DNA of 38,567 nt from assembly GCA_001919715.1 (NCBI GenBank), contig MNIJ01000123.1, positions 1 to 38,567 of the forward strand. The letters run 5' to 3'. Below the pieces are notes generated by a model. That model saw only the letters and a list, made by a program, of their open reading frames with translations. It was not told the DNA's origin and did not search any database. This document shows, one piece after another, positions 33,884-38,567 of the stretch. The translations under genes and the position numbers were made by a program. Source of the stretch: Acidobacteria bacterium 13_1_20CM_58_21 (lineage in GTDB: Bacteria > Acidobacteriota > Terriglobia > Acidiferrales > UBA7541). Position 1 is the first letter of the stretch. Each line of letters starts with the position of its first letter.

Positions 33884-34951
33884 ATGAATAGCGCGGATGG
33901 AAAGAATCACGGAAGGAACGAAGGCGCGATCGTCTGGAGGGAGGAGAGGGGAGGCGGCGCGCGCACGGCCGAGCTCGAAGCAGGGGGGCGAAGAATCGCG
34001 GGATGGATTACCCGGCAGTTGGCGGCAGTGTGGGCGGCGTGCGGAGCATTCGAGTGCGTGGCGCTCGCGTATTTGGCGGCATCGAGTGCGCTGATCGCGG
34101 TGTTTGCGGAAAACCTTCTGCATCCAGTGAAGCTGGTCAGCGTGCAAGCCTTGGTTGCCACCGTGATTCTGGCCTTGTGCCTTGTAGAAGCCGGAGTTGC
34201 GGAGCGCGCCAGGGGGCGAAGCGAGACATTTTCAGTAAAGTTCTGGCGCTTCTGGCGGCATTGGTATCCGCATCTGTTTTTTCTATTCTGTTTTGAGGAG
34301 CTGGGAAAATTCGTGCATCTCGTGACGCCCGGCTGGCAGGACGCGAAGCTGATGGCTGCCGATCACTGGCTGACCGGCGTCGATCCGGCGGTGTGGCTGG
34401 AACAGTTTGCAACGCCGGCGCGCAACGATTTCATGCAGTTCGCCTATCTTACTTATTTCGGATATCTGTTGGTGTTGGGTGGCGTCTTGTATTACCGGCG
34501 CGATTGGCGCGAGTACTGGTCGGTGATGACGTATTCGGCCACGGGGTACGCAGTCGGTTATCTGATCGCGATTCTCTTTCCCATCGAAAGTCCATGGTTT
34601 TCGATGGCCGGAGCGTGGCACGGCCCGTTGCAGGGCGGGCCCATCACGGCAACCATCAATTGCATTGAACATTTCGGTCGCGTGCGCGGGGCGGCCTTTC
34701 CATCTGAGCACGTGGCCGGGTCGGTCGCGGCGTTGTGGGGAGCATGGCGTCACCGGCGGTGGCTGTTCTGGGTAATGTTGCCGCTGGTCGCCTGCATGTG
34801 TGTTTCGACAGTGTGGGGACGGTACCACTACGTCGTGGATGTGTTCGCAGGAATGGCCACCGGGACGCTGGGGTATGTGATCGGTGATTGGGTAATGAAG
34901 ACACGCGCCCCTATGGCCACGGAAGCAGATAAAACGTCTGGCCGAGACTAG
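33884..34951 (+). CDS. PAP2 superfamily membrane protein, Aur1/inositolphosphotransferase-like
   Basis: A protein of 355 residues. The N-terminal 40 residues are charged; about six membrane segments follow. The catalytic PAP2 motifs are present in the C-terminal part: FPSEHVAGSVAALWGAW (Ser and His near 273-275) and TVWGRYHYVVDVFAG (Arg, His and Asp near 312-319). The Y-H-Y-x-x-D form and the FPS-x-H motif are typical of the PAP2_3 subgroup that contains yeast Aur1 and bacterial phosphoinositol or related head-group transferases, more than of the phosphatidylglycerol-phosphate phosphatase PgpB group. The enzyme would transfer or hydrolyse a phospho-head group at the outer face of the membrane. 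The location directly after the phosphatidyltransferase/phosphatase fusion suggests a shared lipid pathway. The precise substrate is not known. Confidence 0.85.
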   Translation: MNSADGKNHGRNEGAIVWREERGGGARTAELEAGGRRIAGWITRQLAAVWAACGAFECVALAYLAASSALIAVFAENLLHPVKLVSVQALVATVILALCLVEAGVAERARGRSETFSVKFWRFWRHWYPHLFFLFCFEELGKFVHLVTPGWQDAKLMAADHWLTGVDPAVWLEQFATPARNDFMQFAYLTYFGYLLVLGGVLYYRRDWREYWSVMTYSATGYAVGYLIAILFPIESPWFSMAGAWHGPLQGGPITATINCIEHFGRVRGAAFPSEHVAGSVAALWGAWRHRRWLFWVMLPLVACMCVSTVWGRYHYVVDVFAGMATGTLGYVIGDWVMKTRAPMATEADKTSGRD

Positions 34952-35030
34952 GCCCGCAAATGCAAGCCGGAACAGGGGATAAGCACGAGGCAAGGTGTAT
35001 AAGCACGGGAGGTTTTCTTGCCGGTCGTAG

Positions 35031-35042
35031 CGGGTACCCGCC
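35031..35042. repeat. 12-bp perfect palindrome between convergent genes
   Basis: GCGGGTACCCGC lies between the PAP2 gene (ends 34951) and the amidase gene (ends 35045), almost touching the amidase stop. Two direct ATAAGCACG copies (34979-35009) lie just to its left. It may form a transcript end, but no T-run is next to it. Confidence 0.4.
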
Positions 35043-35044
35043 CA

Positions 35045-36466
35045 TTAAACAGCCAACGGAGGACGGAGGTTCTCGGAGCGGGAACGCTCGAAGATCTTGG
35101 CGATGCGCAGCAGCACGGGCTCGCTCGCGACACCGGCCATGATCTGCAAGCCGATCGGCAATCCCGAACGGGTAAAGCCACAAGGAACGGAAACAGCAGG
35201 CACACCGGCCAGATTTGCCGGACGGTTGTTCCGCAGCAGCAGAGTGCGAGCCGCATACTCGTGCGTCCCGATGCGGATCGTTTCCTGATTCAAGAGCGGC
35301 GCCTCAATGGCCGTCGAGGGAAAGACCATGGCATCCACATCCGCCTCCGCGAGCGCCAAGTGCAGTTGCTCGAAGAATTGTTTGCGCTTCTCCAGAGCCC
35401 GCAGGTAGTCAACCGCCGGGACCTTCGAGCCCATCTCCAGTCTTGAACCCACGTCGGCGCCGTACTCCGCAGCCCGGGCCGGAAAATATCCCTGTTGCCG
35501 GTGGTAAAGGGCCGCTTCCGTCCAGGCGATATGATTCCCGGCGTCTTCGGTTTCATCGAGCAGGGGGATAGAAATGTCTTTCGCGGTCATGGCCACGCGG
35601 CAAAGATCGCCTAAAGCGGTGTCAAAGGCTTTCCGGACGTCCGGTGAAAGAGCATCGAAGAACAATTGAGTTGGAATTCCCAGGCGAAACTTGCCAGGCC
35701 GCAGAGCCGCAGAACTTAGAAGATTTGGTTGGCGGCCCGCGCGCGAGTATAAAACTCCGGCCAGAGTGGCCAGGTCACCGACGGTGCGAGCCAGCGGGCC
35801 CGCGCAATCGAGAGCGGGAGAAAGTGGAATGATGCCTGCACATGAAATGCGGCCCCAGCTGGGCTTCAGACCGGTGACGCCCGAGAGGGATGCGGGAATG
35901 CGAATGGAGCCGCCGGTGTCCGTTCCCATGCTGCCGTAACCCAGGCCGGCGGCAACGGCGGCAGCAGAACCTCCACTCGAGCCACCGGGAATGCGCTGGG
36001 GATCCCAGGGATTGCGGACCGCGCCGTAGTGCGGATTGTTGGAGGTCACACCGTAAGCGAACTCGTGCAAGTTGGTCTTTCCGAGGATCACCGCGCCGGC
36101 TGCTCTCAGCATGGCCACGATTTGAGCGTCGCACGTGGGGATGAAATCTTTCAGGATTTTTGAACCCGCAGTGGTTCGAATGTCTTTGGTGCAGATGTTG
36201 TCTTTCAGCGAAATCGGGATTCCATGGAGCGGGCCGCGATCACGATGCCCTTTCTGACCACGCGGCCCGAAGAGCTCGGATTCGGCCTTCTTGGTTTGCT
36301 CGAGGGCCAGTTCCGCGGTGACCGTGATGTAAGCGTTAAGTTTGGGATTGAGTTGCTCGATGCGGGCGAGCATCAGCTTGGTGAGCTCGACGGGAGAGAG
36401 TTTGCGTTTGCGGAAGAGTTTTCCGACTTCCTCGATGGATGCGAAGGCCAGGTCGGTGTCGTTCAT
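35045..36466 (-). CDS. Amidase signature family hydrolase
   Basis: A protein of 473 residues with the complete Ser-cisSer-Lys site: Lys88 in PISLKDNIC, Ser163 in IPGGSSGGSAAAVAAGL and nucleophile Ser187 in GTDTGGSIRIPA. The 24-residue spacing between the serines is as in known family members. The SIRIPAS and LKPSWGRIS patterns differ from SIRQPAA and LKPTYGRVS of GatA, and no gatB or gatC is in the window, so a general amidase is favoured over the tRNA amidotransferase subunit. Substrate unknown. The ATG has a GGGA site 5 nt away. It lies 66 nt after the lptD stop on the same strand, so co-transcription with lptD is possible. The C-terminal half is less conserved, as usual. Confidence 0.9.
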   Translation of the reverse strand: MNDTDLAFASIEEVGKLFRKRKLSPVELTKLMLARIEQLNPKLNAYITVTAELALEQTKKAESELFGPRGQKGHRDRGPLHGIPISLKDNICTKDIRTTAGSKILKDFIPTCDAQIVAMLRAAGAVILGKTNLHEFAYGVTSNNPHYGAVRNPWDPQRIPGGSSGGSAAAVAAGLGYGSMGTDTGGSIRIPASLSGVTGLKPSWGRISCAGIIPLSPALDCAGPLARTVGDLATLAGVLYSRAGRQPNLLSSAALRPGKFRLGIPTQLFFDALSPDVRKAFDTALGDLCRVAMTAKDISIPLLDETEDAGNHIAWTEAALYHRQQGYFPARAAEYGADVGSRLEMGSKVPAVDYLRALEKRKQFFEQLHLALAEADVDAMVFPSTAIEAPLLNQETIRIGTHEYAARTLLLRNNRPANLAGVPAVSVPCGFTRSGLPIGLQIMAGVASEPVLLRIAKIFERSRSENLRPPLAV

Positions 36467-36532
36467 AGGAGTCCCATTAAATCACAGTCGAACACGCCGC
36501 AGATTCAAGCGCGGCACCGCCAAGCCTGGCGG

Positions 36533-38567
36533 CTAGAAGATTCTTTCCTGATGGCGGAGATTTCCGAACGTGCCGATGTTGGCGATGATGAATGCGATGC
36601 GGAACTGATTTTCCGCGCGCACCTGTCCGAGGTTGATGCGGCGATATTCGACGGCGAGGCCGCAGCAGCCGCCGTTGTAACTGAGCTGCACGATCTGGTT
36701 TTGCAATGTCTTGTTCTCAAAGTCATAGCCGAGACCGGTAATGAGATTAAACCCCTTGCGGGATTCGCTTCCGTAGCCGACCAGCCCGCGAATCTGGTTG
36801 GAATCCGGCTGCTGGAAGGGGGCGGGCTGGACGGGATTGGCATTCAGGCGGAAGTAGGAAACGGTGGCAAATAATTCCCGATAAGGTTTTACTTTGAGGA
36901 GCGTGCCGATGGTGACGAGTCTTTGAATTTGGGGATCGTACTGAAGAATCTGCTCCAGATCGTAGAGGTCGCCGGGAGTGATTTTAAAATCGCTGACGAT
37001 GGGAGACCAGTTGCGGGGACCGAAAGCAAATGCGAAAGGCGAGATGGAGTCGAACGCCTGGAACACGTTGCGCTGGCCGTTGACGATGGCGCCGCCAAAG
37101 GTGGGATCAAAGTAGTGCTTCTGAACGATGCGCCAGGAAATGAGCTCCTGAGGCTGGCCGTCGCCGTCTTTGCGGAAGAGCCGCTGCGCAAAGCCATATT
37201 CGACTTCGCTGGTGTTGGTAAGAGTGGCATCGGAATCGAAATGAATAAAGTCGGCGAAATGATTCACCCCGGTAACGTAGCGGTAGGTGAAGGCCGGCTC
37301 GATGGTGTGTTTGTAGCGGCGTCGATTCTGGCCCTTCTTTCTGGGAGCGCCACGGAAGAAACGTTCGAGCGTAGGCGGGCGAACCTCGACGGCGAACTCG
37401 CCCGTGTTGCGGGATAGCGAAGCCGCACTGACCTGCCCGGCGGAATTGAGGGAGTCGCCATTGCGGGTAGTGCGAAACGCGGCGGAAGTGGTCACCCCGA
37501 GCCACCCACCGAAGTGCAGTGGAACGGTTACGCGGGGCGCCAATTCGTAGCGACCGACGAAATTTGCAGTTTGAAAGTTTTGATCGCGGCGGTATCCCAC
37601 GTCGGCAAAGGCGTCAAAACCGAAATAAACGGGGGCGCGGCGCCAGGGAGCCTGCTCGACGGCGCCCAAGCGCGCTTCCGGCAGGTTTCGCAGAGTAACG
37701 CTGGTGGCGGGAACCGCGGGCGTGGTGGTGGTTGCGGCGACCGGCAGGGTGAGAAAACTTTTGTCACTGAGGCCGGCGAAATTCAGGCTGAAGCCTCGGA
37801 AATTGTTCGAAAGGAACACCGCGCTGCGCACTTCGGAGTTGGTGGCTTCGCCGAAAGAGTCGGCGAAGGCCAGACGGAAGGTAAGCGAGGAGAGATGGTT
37901 GAAGTCGGTCACGAAGCGCCAGCCGCCGGGGAGCAAGGATTGGATTTCCAGGCGTTGCTGCTCGCCACCCTGAGGATTGCGTGTGCCGTCAGAGTTGAGG
38001 AGGCCGCGGTCCTCGACGCCGAAATAGGTGTACTCAATCGCAGTGTCTTCGAAAGGCTTGGCGCGGAATGATCCGCGTTCGAGCAAGCCGCGGCGGCTCA
38101 TGAATTGGGCGCCCAAGGTAGCGTCCACCCACGGAATGGGAGCCAGATAAAAAGCGTCACCGAAGATGAAGCCCTTGCGCGAGCTCTGGCCGACGTCGGG
38201 GATGAGGAAACCGGACGCGCGGACCTTGCGGCCCGCGGGGGCGGAGGCGTACGGGAGCCAGATGAGGGGCACGCGGAAAAGACGGAAGTTGGCGTTGACG
38301 AGCGCGACAGTTTTATCCAGACGGATCCGCGCGTTGGGCGCGTAGAACTGCCACTTCGGGTGTTGGGGATCGCAGATGGTGATCCAGGCGCGGTGGATGA
38401 GATAGATGTCTCCCGGGAAGCGTTCCACGTCCCGCGCTTCGAAGTACAGCGGATGATCAGAAATCAAAATTGACGGATTGGGCCGCCGCTCGATCTTGAT
38501 GTTGCCGCGAACGTTGTGAAAGAGGCCGTGGCCGGTGCTGACGTTGTAATGGGCTTCATCGGCTTCG
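36533..38567 (-). CDS. lptD: LptD-type LPS-assembly outer-membrane protein (N-terminus cut by window edge)
   Basis: The frame is open to the right edge of the window (about 677 residues visible), so the start lies beyond. The first visible residues (EADEAHYNVSTGHGLFHN, then VRGNIKIERR) belong to the OstA/LptA-like N-terminal domain, followed by EARDVERFPGDIYLIHRAWI. The motif FRVPLIWLPYASAPAGRKVR marks the transition to the barrel. The rest is a beta-barrel with many aromatic strands (FLIPDVGQSSRKGFIFGDAF, VDATLGAQFMSRRGLLERGS), ending in QERIF. LptD with LptE inserts lipopolysaccharide into the outer membrane. Its presence supports a diderm with LPS-like glycolipid. The four conserved periplasmic cysteines of proteobacterial LptD are not all visible: there are single cysteines only, around TICDPQHP and GGCCGLAV. 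The downstream neighbour is the amidase gene. Confidence 0.9.
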   Translation of the reverse strand, partial: EADEAHYNVSTGHGLFHNVRGNIKIERRPNPSILISDHPLYFEARDVERFPGDIYLIHRAWITICDPQHPKWQFYAPNARIRLDKTVALVNANFRLFRVPLIWLPYASAPAGRKVRASGFLIPDVGQSSRKGFIFGDAFYLAPIPWVDATLGAQFMSRRGLLERGSFRAKPFEDTAIEYTYFGVEDRGLLNSDGTRNPQGGEQQRLEIQSLLPGGWRFVTDFNHLSSLTFRLAFADSFGEATNSEVRSAVFLSNNFRGFSLNFAGLSDKSFLTLPVAATTTTPAVPATSVTLRNLPEARLGAVEQAPWRRAPVYFGFDAFADVGYRRDQNFQTANFVGRYELAPRVTVPLHFGGWLGVTTSAAFRTTRNGDSLNSAGQVSAASLSRNTGEFAVEVRPPTLERFFRGAPRKKGQNRRRYKHTIEPAFTYRYVTGVNHFADFIHFDSDATLTNTSEVEYGFAQRLFRKDGDGQPQELISWRIVQKHYFDPTFGGAIVNGQRNVFQAFDSISPFAFAFGPRNWSPIVSDFKITPGDLYDLEQILQYDPQIQRLVTIGTLLKVKPYRELFATVSYFRLNANPVQPAPFQQPDSNQIRGLVGYGSESRKGFNLITGLGYDFENKTLQNQIVQLSYNGGCCGLAVEYRRINLGQVRAENQFRIAFIIANIGTFGNLRHQERIF

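Noticed and set aside
35045..36466. Assignment as GatA (tRNA amidotransferase subunit A)
   Set aside because: The SIRIPAS and LKPSWGRIS patterns differ from GatA, and gatB and gatC are absent nearby, so a general amidase is safer.
1..38567. CRISPR arrays, insertion sequences, phage genes or rRNA
   Set aside because: No evenly spaced repeats, transposase or integrase motifs, phage structural genes or rRNA-like stretches were found.

Overview
The window reads as a chromosomal segment of a GC-rich, Gram-negative (diderm) bacterium, most likely an acidobacterium of the Terriglobia (subdivision 1) type. This is inferred from the gene families: a very large Oar-like TonB-dependent receptor with an N-terminal carboxypeptidase-regulatory-like domain, a DUF5916 outer-membrane protein, a proline-rich TonB-type energy transducer, a zinc-finger/Ycf48 membrane protein beside a sigma factor, and an LptD-type outer-membrane protein. 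No phage, transposase, CRISPR array, tRNA or rRNA is visible, and coding density is high. Two genes are cut by the window edges: an M20 peptidase on the left and LptD on the right.

Layout. Positions 1-3.8 kb hold the end of an M20 peptidase, then (minus strand) a TonB-like protein followed by a secreted M48 metalloprotease, closed by a good intrinsic terminator. Positions 4.3-8.3 kb (plus) hold a sigma factor, a membrane-anchored zinc-finger protein with a periplasmic Ycf48-like domain, and a DUF4139 protein: a plausible envelope-signalling unit. Positions 8.4-13.1 kb hold a SAM methyltransferase and a RidA protein (minus), then cystathionine beta-synthase and a bifunctional homocysteine methyltransferase/MTHFR (plus), i.e. 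both fates of homocysteine in one likely operon. Positions 13.3-22 kb hold a secreted DUF4440 protein, a small membrane protein, and the outer-membrane block of TonB-dependent receptor, FabH and DUF5916 protein. Positions 22-26.6 kb hold OsmC, a divergent secreted orphan, and a 1144-residue membrane protein with GAF, GGDEF and HD-GYP domains.

Positions 26.9-28.4 kb hold glutamyl-tRNA synthetase. Then four minus-strand genes follow: a secreted DsbD N-terminal-like domain overlapping a frataxin-like CyaY gene by ATGA, a beta-carbonic anhydrase, and a CcdA-thioredoxin fusion. Together the first and last look like a DsbD reductase split into two polypeptides. Positions 32.3-35 kb (plus) hold a CDP-alcohol phosphatidyltransferase fused to a HAD phosphatase, followed by an Aur1-like PAP2 membrane enzyme. 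This is the most interesting unit: it could make a phospholipid head group, remove its phosphate, and move the head group to another lipid. The window ends with an amidase and the 3' part of lptD (minus).

Intergenic DNA carries several GC-rich palindromes. At least two, probably three, share a core and look like a dispersed repeat family. Promoters are mostly not recognisable by eye, and only one candidate is listed. Where an upstream in-frame start was possible, I chose the start with the best Shine-Dalgarno sequence or family alignment and say so. All family assignments come from reading motifs; no database search was run.
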